A stretch of DNA of 64,000 bases from Limnohabitans sp. 2KL-1 (GTDB lineage: Bacteria > Pseudomonadota > Gammaproteobacteria > Burkholderiales > Burkholderiaceae_C). Both the position numbers and the translations under genes were made by a program. Position 1 is the first letter of the stretch, and each line of letters opens with the position of its first letter. Location of the stretch: positions 868,001-932,000 of the forward strand of contig NZ_NESL01000001.1 in NCBI RefSeq assembly GCF_003063435.1. The letters are read 5' to 3'. Of the stretch, positions 52,908-60,469 are shown one piece after another. The notes below the pieces were generated by a model. That model saw nothing but the letters and a program-made list of their open reading frames with translations. It was not told the origin of the DNA and searched no databases.

Positions 52908-53530
52908 GACCGGGTGTCCTTGGGGCTCGAACGGCTCAATTGAAAGTCCAGATGCGTGCGGACATTGGGCCACTCGCTGGCCATGATGCTGTACACGCAA
53001 GTGTCGCGCAGTGCGCCAACAGACAAAGGATGGGTGTTGATCTGGTGGCTGCGCAAGATGCCATCGAGCTTGGCACCCAGGCGCTCAATGGCGCGGCGGC
53101 TCTGGTGGTTGAAAAAATGCGTGCGCAATTCCACCGCGATGCAGTTCAGGGTGTCGAACGCATGCGCCAGCAGCAGGCGCTTGGCTTCGGTGTTGAGCGG
53201 ACCGCGTTGCACGCTTTGGCGGTACCAGGTGGAGCCAATTTCCACGCGCCGGTTGGCGCCGTCGATGTTCATGTAGGTGGTCATGCCCACGGCCCGGCCC
53301 GACGCTGGATCGATCACCGCAAATGGACACATGCTGCCTTTGGCTTGCAAATCCAGTCGGCGCGCAATTTCGGTGGCCATGCCATCGGGGGTGGGAATGG
53401 CGGTGTACCAGAGGTTCCACAGTTCGCCATCGCGCACGGCCTGGACCAGGTCGTCGTGGTGTCCGTGGGCCAGTGGGACCAGGTGCACATGCTGCCCGGT
53501 CAGGTTCACGGGGAGTGCAAACGCTGTCAT
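52901..53530 (-). CDS. GNAT N-acetyltransferase (RimJ/RimL type)
   Basis: The 209-residue product is a GNAT enzyme of the ribosomal/small-molecule acetyltransferase subgroup. VPLAHGHHDDLVQAV is near residue 18, the IGSTWYRQSVQRGPLNTEAK block near residue 98 supplies the acetyl-CoA region, and FFNHQSRRAIERLGAK near residue 138 is typical. The substrate is unknown. Its ATG overlaps the stop of the small membrane protein gene (ATGA), and its stop overlaps the VWA gene start by 7 bp. It is thus locked into the MoxR-VWA-TamAB run. Confidence 0.87.
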
Positions 53531-53760
53531 GGCTTGGGTGCTTTGTCTTTGTTTTGACGCACGCGCCAAAAGCGCGCCAGGTGCAAACCTCCGCCGCCGC
53601 CCAGGCCCACCAGCAAAATCGCGCCAATGCTGGCGTTGTCATAACCCGAGCTGAAAATGTTCCAGCCCAGAAGCTGACCCAGCCAGTAACCGGTCAGTGC
53701 GCCACCCACGAAGCCCACAGCGTCAGAGAGGCCTTCCAGCAGAAGCTTTTTGCCTGACAT
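53527..53760 (-). CDS. small glycine-rich membrane protein, unknown
   Basis: This 77-residue protein has two hydrophobic helices (about residues 12-32 and 42-60), with a small-residue pattern GFVGGALTGYWLG and a GGGGG stretch. The C-terminus is basic (RVRQNKDKAPKP). I do not recognise the family. It lies 9 bp after the MoxR ATPase gene and overlaps the acetyltransferase gene by 4 bp, so it is probably a dedicated partner of that unit. Confidence 0.7.
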   Translation of the reverse strand: MSGKKLLLEGLSDAVGFVGGALTGYWLGQLLGWNIFSSGYDNASIGAILLVGLGGGGGLHLARFWRVRQNKDKAPKP

Positions 53761-53769
53761 GCTGGCCGC

Positions 53770-54612
53770 TCAGCGGTTGCGCTGGTTCATGAAGACCAGC
53801 TTTTCAAACAAGGTCACGTCCTGCTCGTTCTTGAGCAGGGCACCCACCAACGGTGGCACCGCGACCTTTTGGTCCGCACTTTGCAGCGCTTCCAGTGGGA
53901 TGTCCTCGGCCACCAGCAATTTCAGCCAGTCGAGCAGTTCGCTGGTCGAGGGCTTTTTCTTCAGGCCGGGCAAGCCGCGCACGTCATAAAAGGTCTTGAG
54001 GGCCAGGGCCAGCAGGTCTTTTTTGAGCGTGGGGAAGTGCACATCCACGATCTGGCGCATGGTGTCCGCTTCAGGGAACTTGATGTAGTGGAAAAAGCAG
54101 CGGCGCAGGAAGGCATCGGGCAGCTCTTTTTCGTTGTTCGAGGTGATGAACACCAATGGGCGGGTCTTGGCCTTGATCAGCTGACGCGTTTCGTAGCAAT
54201 AAAACTCCATACGGTCGATCTCGCGCAGCAAGTCGTTCGGGAACTCGATGTCGGCCTTGTCAATTTCATCGATCAGGATCGCCACGGGCGTCTCGGAGGT
54301 GAACGCCTGCCAAAGCACACCTTTGACGATGTAGTTCTCGATGTCTTTGACTTTTTCGTCGCCCAGTTGGCTGTCACGCAGCCGGCTCACCGCGTCGTAC
54401 TCGTAAAGACCCTGTTGTGCTTTGGTGGTCGATTTGATGTGCCATTGCAGCAACGGCAAGCCCAAAGACTGGGCCACTTCCTCCGCCAGCATGGTTTTGC
54501 CGGTGCCGGGCTCGCCCTTGACCAGTAATGGGCGTTTGAGGGTGATGGCGGCGTTCACGGCCAGCATCAGGTCCTGGGTGGCAACGTAATTTTCAGTACC
54601 TTGGAATTTCAT
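53770..54612 (-). CDS. MoxR-family AAA+ ATPase
   Basis: This 280-residue AAA+ ATPase has Walker A VKGEPGTGKT near residue 31 and Walker B AILIDEIDKAD near residue 111. Sensor 1 is VFITSNNEKELPDAFLRRC, near residue 150, which also provides the arginine finger. MoxR ATPases remodel protein complexes with VWA partners such as the CoxE-like protein encoded downstream. The ATG at 54612 is the natural start; the longer frame adds a leader with no ribosome site. The promoter region toward the divergent cytochrome gene contains a perfect FNR-type box. Confidence 0.92.
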   Translation of the reverse strand: MKFQGTENYVATQDLMLAVNAAITLKRPLLVKGEPGTGKTMLAEEVAQSLGLPLLQWHIKSTTKAQQGLYEYDAVSRLRDSQLGDEKVKDIENYIVKGVLWQAFTSETPVAILIDEIDKADIEFPNDLLREIDRMEFYCYETRQLIKAKTRPLVFITSNNEKELPDAFLRRCFFHYIKFPEADTMRQIVDVHFPTLKKDLLALALKTFYDVRGLPGLKKKPSTSELLDWLKLLVAEDIPLEALQSADQKVAVPPLVGALLKNEQDVTLFEKLVFMNQRNR

Positions 54613-54670
54613 GGTGGGCAGTTCTTTGAAACAGTAAAGCAGCTTGTCAGGATTATGAGGGCCAGCCCGA

Positions 54671-54676
54671 TATAAT
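54671..54676 (+). promoter_or_regulatory. consensus -10 box of the cytochrome c4 gene
   Basis: TATAAT is a perfect -10 hexamer 43 bp before the cytochrome ATG. The -35 is not clear (TTGTCA lies 21 bp upstream, which is long). Transcription would begin at the left edge of the FNR box at 54683. Confidence 0.55.
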
Positions 54677-54682
54677 CCGCAG

Positions 54683-54696
54683 TTGATTTTTATCAA
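54683..54696. promoter_or_regulatory. FNR/Crp-type box (TTGAT-N4-ATCAA) between cytochrome c4 and moxR
   Basis: TTGATTTTTATCAA is a perfect FNR palindrome. Relative to the TATAAT at 54671 it covers the start site of the cytochrome gene, a repressing position. Relative to CATAAT on the minus strand (54657-54652) it sits about 44 bp upstream of the moxR start, close to an activating position. Confidence 0.65.
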
Positions 54697-54718
54697 TCAA
54701 ATGGATTGTGTAAGCAAA

Positions 54719-55378
54719 ATGAACAAGCTGTTGACCTCGATGTTTGCCCTGGCTGTCGCCTCTGTGACCGCCATTTCTGTTCAAGCCCAAGAAGTCAAGG
54801 GCGACGCGAAAGCGGCTGAGCAAAAGATTGCCATGTGCATCGGCTGCCACGGCATCAAAGGCTACCAAGCCAGCTTCCCAGAGGTCTATCGCGTGCCGAT
54901 GATTTCCGGTCAAAACGCCAAATACATCGCTTCGGCACTCAATGCGTACAAAAAAGGCGAGCGCAAGCACCCCACCATGCGTGGTATTGCCGACAGTCTG
55001 AGCGACCAGGACATTGCGGATGTGGCGGCTTATTACGAACAGCACGGCAAGACCGAGGCCGTGGCCACAACCCCCAAGACACCTGACGCCAAAGTCGCAG
55101 CCTTGTTGCAAAAAGGGGCTTGCATCTCCTGCCACGGCGACAACTTCTCCAAGCCTGTGGACCCCAGCTATCCCAAGATCGCAGGCCAGCACAAGGATTT
55201 CCTGTTTGTTGCGCTGAAGTCTTACAAAGTGGAAAACCAATCCACTTGGGGGCGTAACAACGGTGTCATGGGGGGTATCGCCAAGCAGTTTTCGAATGCC
55301 GAATTGAAGGCTTTGGCCAATTACATCGGCTCGCTAGATGGCGACATGAAAGTGGTGCCACAGTCGAAATTCCGCTGA
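54719..55378 (+). CDS. dihaem cytochrome c (c4 type), second copy
   Basis: The 219-residue exported cytochrome has a signal ending VQAQ and two haem sites, CIGCH near residue 40 and CISCH near residue 137. Each has a distal methionine region (HPTMRGIA near residue 86, NNGVMGGIA near residue 182). It is a second c4-like protein in the window besides the one at 13322 and probably feeds a terminal oxidase. The ATG at 54719 starts the signal peptide. An FNR-type box covers its promoter start, and a bidirectional terminator follows at 55401. Confidence 0.9.
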   Translation: MNKLLTSMFALAVASVTAISVQAQEVKGDAKAAEQKIAMCIGCHGIKGYQASFPEVYRVPMISGQNAKYIASALNAYKKGERKHPTMRGIADSLSDQDIADVAAYYEQHGKTEAVATTPKTPDAKVAALLQKGACISCHGDNFSKPVDPSYPKIAGQHKDFLFVALKSYKVENQSTWGRNNGVMGGIAKQFSNAELKALANYIGSLDGDMKVVPQSKFR

Positions 55379-55400
55379 TCCACCGATCACCCTCGACAAC

Positions 55401-55426
55401 AAAAAACCCGCCAAGGCGGGTTTTTT
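55401..55426. terminator. bidirectional intrinsic terminator
   Basis: AAAAAACCCGCC and GGCGGGTTTTTT are perfect inverted arms around AA. T-runs exit on both strands, so it ends the cytochrome c4 transcript and the convergent DUF1841-like transcript. Confidence 0.9.
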
Positions 55427-55457
55427 GTTGCCTGCACATGCCCGTGGCTGCGGCGTT

Positions 55458-55895
55458 TCAGTCGCGTGTAGCGTTGCGCTGCACGCAGGCGATGTAGGCC
55501 TCGCCATCGGGCATTCGGCCCGAGCGTTGGCTTTCATGCACCATTCGGCCCAGGCAATCCATGGCCTGGTGGTGCGCATCGTGCAGGGAATTGAGTCTGT
55601 GGGTCAGCAATTCCACCGCTTGGCGGATGCCGCGGGGCTGGTCGATGCTGCATTGTTCGCTGATGGACAGGTGCATCGAGAGGTGTAAGAACGGGTTCTC
55701 ACGGTTCGGGTCCACTTGGTGCATCTGGGTCAGCGCTGCCTCAACGTCGGCGAGTTCGGCATGGTATTCGGGGTGTTCGTCTATCCACTGGCTCACCAGC
55801 ATTTCCATGGGTTCGAGCGTTGCAGTCGTGCGGGCTTTGGCGTAGACACCACAAAAAAAGCGCCGGACATCGGCTTGTGAGGGTTGTATCAGCAT
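55458..55895 (-). CDS. DUF1841-like conserved protein
   Basis: This 145-residue soluble protein resembles the DUF1841 family of betaproteobacteria. The region ENPFLHLSMHLSISEQCSIDQPRGIRQ (around residues 65-92) holds the conserved NPFLHLxMH core and the Asp-Pro-Arg-Gly segment. A Cys-rich end (AYIACVQRN) follows. The function is unknown, and nothing in it suggests catalysis or membrane attachment. It is convergent with cytochrome c4. Confidence 0.72.
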   Translation of the reverse strand: MLIQPSQADVRRFFCGVYAKARTTATLEPMEMLVSQWIDEHPEYHAELADVEAALTQMHQVDPNRENPFLHLSMHLSISEQCSIDQPRGIRQAVELLTHRLNSLHDAHHQAMDCLGRMVHESQRSGRMPDGEAYIACVQRNATRD

Positions 55896-55973
55896 GGGGT
55901 GGATTGTCTCTTATGTGTTTGTGGGCTTGGTTTTGTATTTGGGCTTTGGTGTTGGTGTTGTGGCTTGGGGGAG

Positions 55974-56053
55974 TGAGAGGCCGGGGTGCGGGGCCGGAGC
56001 TCAGAGGCGCTTCGCTTTGCCACATCGCCCCGGCCCCGCACCCCGGCCTCTCA
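55974..56053. repeat. GC-rich hairpin 1 of a paired repeat element
   Basis: Arms 55974-55997 and 56030-56053 are 24-bp perfect inverted copies (beginning TGAGAGGCCGGGG). The 32-nt loop region (55999-56030, starting GCTCAGAGG) is an exact inverted copy of the loop of hairpin 2. Confidence 0.9.
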
Positions 56054-56089
56054 CGTGGGCGTTTCGCGACGGACGACTACATCGGGGTC

Positions 56090-56110
56090 CACCGCCATCG
56101 GCGGTGTTTT
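56090..56110 (+). terminator. small hairpin with T-run inside the repeat region
   Basis: CACCGCC and GGCGGTG pair around ATC and are followed by TTTT. It lies between the two large hairpins and may be part of the same element. Confidence 0.5.
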
Positions 56111-56152
56111 ATGCGGGTGTTAAAACCGTAAGTCGAACCTAGCATCGACCGA

Positions 56153-56236
56153 GCAAGGCGGGACGGCGGCGCTGGTCGGGCGATGTGGCAAAGCGAAGCG
56201 CCTCTGAGCCCGGCCAGCGCCGCCGTCCCGCCTTGC
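56153..56236. repeat. GC-rich hairpin 2 of a paired repeat element
   Basis: Arms 56153-56175 and 56214-56236 are 23-bp perfect inverted copies (starting GCAAGGCGGGAC). The loop segment 56178-56209 is the exact reverse complement of 55999-56030. A third, imperfect arm copy (GGGCCCGGCCAGCGCC) occurs near 56280. Confidence 0.9.
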
Positions 56237-56398
56237 GGACAGACACCAGGCAGTTTGTCACCGAACAGTTGTTCTCTGGGCCCGGCCAGCGCCTCCGTCA
56301 AACCCTTACCCAAGCCCATGAACCACCCCTAAAATGCATAGACGACCTGTCGAGCGTGCAATATAATGCACAAATTCCACCCTCACGAGACCAGCCAC

Positions 56399-57601
56399 AT
56401 GAACCAAGCCTACATTTGCGACGCCATCCGTACCCCCTTTGGCCGTTACGGCGGCGCTTTGAGCAGCGTGCGTACCGACGACCTGGGCGCTGTGCCTCTG
56501 CGCGCCTTGATGGCCCGCAACCCGAATGTGGACTGGGCTGCCGTGACCGACGTGCTGTACGGCTGCGCCAACCAGGCTGGTGAAGACAACCGCAACGTGG
56601 CCCACATGAGCAGCTTGCTGGCCGGTTTGCCCATCGATGTGCCCGGTGCCACCATCAACCGCTTGTGCGGCTCGGGTTTGGATGCCATCGGCACTGCTGC
56701 CCGTGCTATCAAGGCCGGTGAAGCGGGCTTGATGATTGCTGGCGGTGTCGAAAGCATGAGCCGCGCCCCGTTTGTCATGCCTAAGGCCGAAAGCGCCTTC
56801 AGCCGCGCCAACGCCGTGTACGACACCACCATTGGCTGGCGCTTTGTCAACAAGCTGATGAAAGCCCAGTACGGCGTGGACTCGATGCCCGAGACCGCCG
56901 AGAACGTGGCCACCGACTACAAGATCGAACGTGAAGCACAGGATTTGATGGCCTACAACAGCCAGCTGCGCGCTGTGGCCGCGATCAAGGCCGGTCACCT
57001 GGCCCGTGAAATTGTGGGCGTGAGCATTCCCCAGAAAAAGGGTGACGCTGTTCTGGTGGACACCGACGAACACCCGCGTGAAACCAGCCTGGAAGCGCTG
57101 GCCAAGCTCAAAGGTGTGGTGCGCCCGGACGGTACCGTGACCGCAGGCAATGCCTCGGGCGTGAACGACGGTGCTTGCGCCTTGCTCTTGGCCGACGAAG
57201 CTACCGCCGCTAAAAACGGCTTGACCCCCAAAGCCCGCATCGTGGGCATGGCCACCGCCGGTGTGGCCCCGCGCATCATGGGCATTGGCCCCGCGCCTGC
57301 CACCCTCAAGGTGTTGGCCCAGACTGGCCTGACCATTGACCACATGGACGTGATCGAGTTGAACGAAGCCTTTGCTGCGCAAGGCCTGGCCGTGATGCGC
57401 ATGTTGGGCTTGAAGGATGACGATGCCCGCGTCAACGCCTGGGGCGGCGCGATTGCCTTGGGTCACCCGCTGGGTGCCTCGGGTGCCCGCTTGGCCACCA
57501 CGGCCATCAACCGCCTGCAGCAAACGGCTGGCCGTTATGCGCTGTGCACCATGTGCATTGGTGTGGGCCAGGGCATTGCGCTGATCATCGAGCGCGTTTG
57601 A
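56399..57601 (+). CDS. acetyl-CoA acyltransferase / 3-oxoadipyl-CoA thiolase
   Basis: This 400-residue thiolase has the acyl-accepting cysteine in NRLCGSGLDAIG near residue 90. GGVESMSRAPFVMPK near residue 117 and the C-terminal GHPLGASGAR near residue 357 contribute the His. The second Cys is in CTMCIGVGQG near residue 386. The overall pattern is closest to PcaF/PaaJ 3-oxoadipyl-CoA thiolases, though a general beta-ketothiolase cannot be excluded. The ATG at 56399 begins MNQAYICD. A TATAAT lies 32 bp upstream. Confidence 0.88.
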   Translation: MNQAYICDAIRTPFGRYGGALSSVRTDDLGAVPLRALMARNPNVDWAAVTDVLYGCANQAGEDNRNVAHMSSLLAGLPIDVPGATINRLCGSGLDAIGTAARAIKAGEAGLMIAGGVESMSRAPFVMPKAESAFSRANAVYDTTIGWRFVNKLMKAQYGVDSMPETAENVATDYKIEREAQDLMAYNSQLRAVAAIKAGHLAREIVGVSIPQKKGDAVLVDTDEHPRETSLEALAKLKGVVRPDGTVTAGNASGVNDGACALLLADEATAAKNGLTPKARIVGMATAGVAPRIMGIGPAPATLKVLAQTGLTIDHMDVIELNEAFAAQGLAVMRMLGLKDDDARVNAWGGAIALGHPLGASGARLATTAINRLQQTAGRYALCTMCIGVGQGIALIIERV

Positions 57602-57609
57602 GGCATGGA

Positions 57610-57628
57610 CCCCGGATCAAGTCCGGGG
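57610..57628. repeat. small GC hairpin after thiolase
   Basis: CCCCGGA and TCCGGGG are inverted around TCAAG, immediately after the thiolase stop. It resembles the widespread short repeat found downstream of proteobacterial genes. Confidence 0.55.
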
Positions 57629-58018
57629 TGACAATTCTGGCCACCAGCCCCTTCGGGGGCTTTTTTGCGCCTGCTCGAGTTCTTCGGCACTGACTTCGAT
57701 TTCCAAGCGCAGCAGCGCCGCGCCCATGGCTTTGCCCAGGTTATCGAGGCGCAAGTTGCGTGCACCGCCGCCTTGCAAAGCGCCGTGCAGCACGAACTTC
57801 AGGGCCAGTATGTGGGGCAAACGCCAGGCGTCCACCTGGCCCGGAAGCCAAGGCGCAAAGTGCGCCTGCACCTTCGCGGCAGTGACCTCGCGCTCCAGGA
57901 GGCGATAGCCTGCTTCGTTCCAGGCGAACACGCCAAAGTCCACCCAGTCAGCCTTGTCGCCACTGCGGGCGTGAGCGATGCGGGCCAGGGGAATCTTCAC
58001 AAGAGCGGCGTTATTCAT
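57617..58018 (-). CDS. AtuA C-terminal-like small protein
   Basis: The 133-residue product resembles the small ferredoxin-fold domain that accompanies AtuA (DUF1446) proteins: PLARIAHARSGDKADWVDFG near residue 10, VTAAKVQAHF near residue 45, and LDNLGKAMGAALLRLEI near residue 91. Its ATG overlaps the DUF1446 gene stop (ATGA), so the two are translated together as a split form of the usual architecture. The last 15 or so codons run through the terminator hairpin at 57646, so the C-terminal tail may be non-conserved. Confidence 0.78.
   Translation of the reverse strand: MNNAALVKIPLARIAHARSGDKADWVDFGVFAWNEAGYRLLEREVTAAKVQAHFAPWLPGQVDAWRLPHILALKFVLHGALQGGGARNLRLDNLGKAMGAALLRLEIEVSAEELEQAQKSPRRGWWPELSPRT
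57646..57666 (+). terminator. intrinsic terminator downstream of thiolase
   Basis: AGCCCC and GGGGCT pair around TTCG and the stem runs into TTTTTT. It ends the thiolase transcript and lies within the 3' coding end of the opposite-strand AtuA-like gene. Confidence 0.8.
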
Positions 58019-59406
58019 GCGTTGGGCTCCAGCATTTCCAGGCGGGCCTGTACCCGGTGGCGTGGGATCAGGGTGGGCCAGATGCCCAGCAATTCGCTGG
58101 CGCTGTTCATGCCCTGAAAACCGCAGGTGTAAGCCGGGCCACTCAAAGCCATCCAGGGGAACAATCGGCCAAAGCCATCGGCAACGGCTTTGGAGGGCGT
58201 GCGCAGCACCATGCGCACCCAGATCTCGGCGCGTTCGTTCAACTCGGCCGCAGGCGGCAAAGGTGCCAGCGGGCCGTGTGCCGAGTTCAGTCCGGGGTAT
58301 TCCACAAACAGCTCGTCAAAAGGCATTTGGCGTTCTTGCAATTGGCTGCGGATCATGCTTTTTGCCGCCTGCAGCTTGTCCCACGCATCGGGCCAGGAAA
58401 AGCCCCAGCTGACCTCGGCCTTGAACCCTTCCTTGAAGCCTGCAACCACCTTGAGCTGATCGGTGGGCGCGCGGCCTTGGGCACCGGTCAAACGCACGCG
58501 GTGCTGTCCTTCGTCGTGCAGTTGGATCTGGCCCATGTCCAGCACCACATCGGGCGAAAAATAGGCGTGCGGGTTGTGCACTTCGTACAGCAGTTGCTGG
58601 CGCACGGTGTCAAAGTTGACCAGACCACCTGTGTCCGGGGCTTTGGTGATGTAGGCCGTGCCGTCGGGCCAGACCTCGGCAATGGGGTAGCCGATGTGCG
58701 CCAAGTCAGGGATATTTTGCCAACTGCCTTGGCTGCCAAAATTGCCGCCGCTGCCCTGGCCTGAACATTCCAGCAAATGCCCCACCGTCAGGCCTTGTGC
58801 CAGGCGGTGGAAGTCTTCGGGTGTGCTCGCATCGGCGAGCTTCCAGCCCAATGCGTGCACCAGCGGCCCCAGAAACAGCGCCGCATCGGCCACGCGCCCG
58901 GTGATCACGATGTCGGCCCCCTGGTCCAGTGCATCCACGATGGGCTGTGCGCCCAGGTACGCGTTGCCAAACACCAGGCGCTCGCGCACGCCGGCCACGT
59001 CGGCACCGTTCATCATGTGGTCAAAACGTGCTGCAGGGTCTTGCAGCAGGTGCAGCACGTCATCGCCACTCACCACCGCGATGCGCGGGTGCCAGCCTGC
59101 AGCGGCCAAAGCCTTGCGCACCGCCTGCGCTGCACCCATCGGGTTCAGACCGCCCGCGTTGCAAACAAAGCGCACGCCACGCGGCTGCATCAAAGGCCAC
59201 AGGCGCAGCAGCATGGGCACCACATCACGGGCATAGCCCAAAGCGGGATCGCGCTGGCGGTCTTTTTGCAAGATGGCGAGCGTCAACTCGGCCAGGTGGT
59301 CGCTGGCGATGAATTGCACTTGGCCGCGCTCGATGCTGGCAGCGACAGGCTCCCAGTTGTCCCCGTAAAACCCGAGCCCGGAACCGATGCGAATGGCATG
59401 TGTCAT
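58015..59406 (-). CDS. AtuA/DUF1446 acyclic terpene utilisation-like protein
   Basis: This 463-residue cytoplasmic protein of the DUF1446 family is named for AtuA in acyclic terpene (citronellol) catabolism, where its reaction is unclear. RIGSGLGFYGDNWEP near residue 6, RFVCNAGGLNPMG near residue 87, VSGDDVLHLL near residue 115 and SGQGSGGNFGSQGS near residue 222 are the conserved blocks. The ATG at 59406 begins MTHAIRIGSG. It is divergent from the liv transporter and close to acyl-CoA ligase and thiolase genes, suggesting catabolism of a branched acid or terpenoid. Confidence 0.82.
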   Translation of the reverse strand: MTHAIRIGSGLGFYGDNWEPVAASIERGQVQFIASDHLAELTLAILQKDRQRDPALGYARDVVPMLLRLWPLMQPRGVRFVCNAGGLNPMGAAQAVRKALAAAGWHPRIAVVSGDDVLHLLQDPAARFDHMMNGADVAGVRERLVFGNAYLGAQPIVDALDQGADIVITGRVADAALFLGPLVHALGWKLADASTPEDFHRLAQGLTVGHLLECSGQGSGGNFGSQGSWQNIPDLAHIGYPIAEVWPDGTAYITKAPDTGGLVNFDTVRQQLLYEVHNPHAYFSPDVVLDMGQIQLHDEGQHRVRLTGAQGRAPTDQLKVVAGFKEGFKAEVSWGFSWPDAWDKLQAAKSMIRSQLQERQMPFDELFVEYPGLNSAHGPLAPLPPAAELNERAEIWVRMVLRTPSKAVADGFGRLFPWMALSGPAYTCGFQGMNSASELLGIWPTLIPRHRVQARLEMLEPNA

Positions 59407-59584
59407 GAAGGGATATTGAAGCCTTGTGTGTGACTTCGGATGGGGGACAACCCCTAGGGAAAGTCTCGTGTAGGACATGCACAATCGCACGGTCGTTCGC
59501 AAATGCTTTTTAGATGGGGGGCCCTGGACATGGCGACCCGCTGGCGAACAGAGGCAAGACAGAAAAAACAAAAAGGAGACAGGC

Positions 59585-60460
59585 GTGCAATTGCTGCAAC
59601 TGCTGATCAGCGGTGTGGCCCAGGGTTGTATTTACGGACTCATCGCCCTGGGTTTCGTGCTGATTTACAAAGCCACCGAAACGGTGAGCTTTGCCCAGGG
59701 TGACCTGATGATGGTGGGGGCTTTTTCGGGCCTGGCCGCCATGAGCTTGCTGGGCTTTCCGTTCTGGATTGCGGTGCCTGCCGCCATTGTGGCCATGGGT
59801 GTGTTCGGGGCTTTTCTGGAGCGTCTGGTCATTCGCCCCATCCTTGGACAACCCGCTTTCTCCATCGTCATGCTGACCATCGGTGTGGGCTATGTGCTGC
59901 GCGGCCTGATCACCATGATCCCGGATGTGGGCACCGACACCCACACCATGCCCGTGCCCTATGCGGGTGAGGTTTTGCGCCTGGGTGGTTTGGTGATCGC
60001 CGCCGAGCAAATGGTGGTGATTGGTGCCACGGCCATCCTGTGTCTGGGCCTGTTTGCCATGTTCAAGTACAGCAAGCTGGGCATCGCCATGCAGGCGGCT
60101 TCGCAAAACCAGTTGGCCGCGTACTACATGGGCATTCCGGTCAAGCAGATCAACGGCCTGGTCTGGGGCCTGGCGGCATCGGTGGCGGCGGTGGCGGGCT
60201 TGCTGCTGGCACCCATCACCTTTGTGCACGCCAACATGGGCTTCATTGGCCTGAAGGCTTTTCCCGCTGCGGTGGTGGGGGGGTTTGGCAGTCTGCCCGG
60301 CGCGATTGTGGGGGGCCTGGTCATCGGCATTGTCGAATCGTTGTCGGGGTTTTATTTGCCCGAAGGCTTCAAGGACATCGCACCCTACATCGTGGTCTTG
60401 CTCATGCTGGTGCTCAAGCCCAATGGCTTGTTCGGCGAACAACTGCGCAAGAAAGTCTGA
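59585..60460 (+). CDS. livH: branched-chain amino acid-type ABC permease LivH
   Basis: This 291-residue membrane permease of the LivH family has eight hydrophobic segments. Its opening is LISGVAQGCIYGLIALGFVL, followed by EAA-type GFGSLPGAIVGGLVIG near residue 234. The start is a GTG at 59585 with AGGAG 6 nt upstream; no ATG is available at the family's usual start. It heads a livHMGF set followed by an acyl-CoA synthetase. In Burkholderiales such sets often import aromatic or fatty acid-like substrates rather than amino acids. A substrate-binding protein is not in the window. Confidence 0.88.
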   Translation: MQLLQLLISGVAQGCIYGLIALGFVLIYKATETVSFAQGDLMMVGAFSGLAAMSLLGFPFWIAVPAAIVAMGVFGAFLERLVIRPILGQPAFSIVMLTIGVGYVLRGLITMIPDVGTDTHTMPVPYAGEVLRLGGLVIAAEQMVVIGATAILCLGLFAMFKYSKLGIAMQAASQNQLAAYYMGIPVKQINGLVWGLAASVAAVAGLLLAPITFVHANMGFIGLKAFPAAVVGGFGSLPGAIVGGLVIGIVESLSGFYLPEGFKDIAPYIVVLLMLVLKPNGLFGEQLRKKV

Positions 60461-60469
60461 GGCCCCGGC

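Larger units (their letters stand above)
55896..56398. other. 503-bp non-coding region with nested inverted repeats
   Basis: No plausible gene occurs here. The region contains two very strong GC-rich hairpins at 55974-56053 and 56153-56236, a small hairpin with a T-run at 56090-56110, and a partial third copy of the second arm near 56280. The thiolase promoter is at its right end (TATAAT at 56362-56367). Confidence 0.8.

Noticed and set aside
55974..56236. CRISPR array
   Set aside because: The repeats are inverted pairs, not regularly spaced direct repeats, and no cas genes occur in the window.
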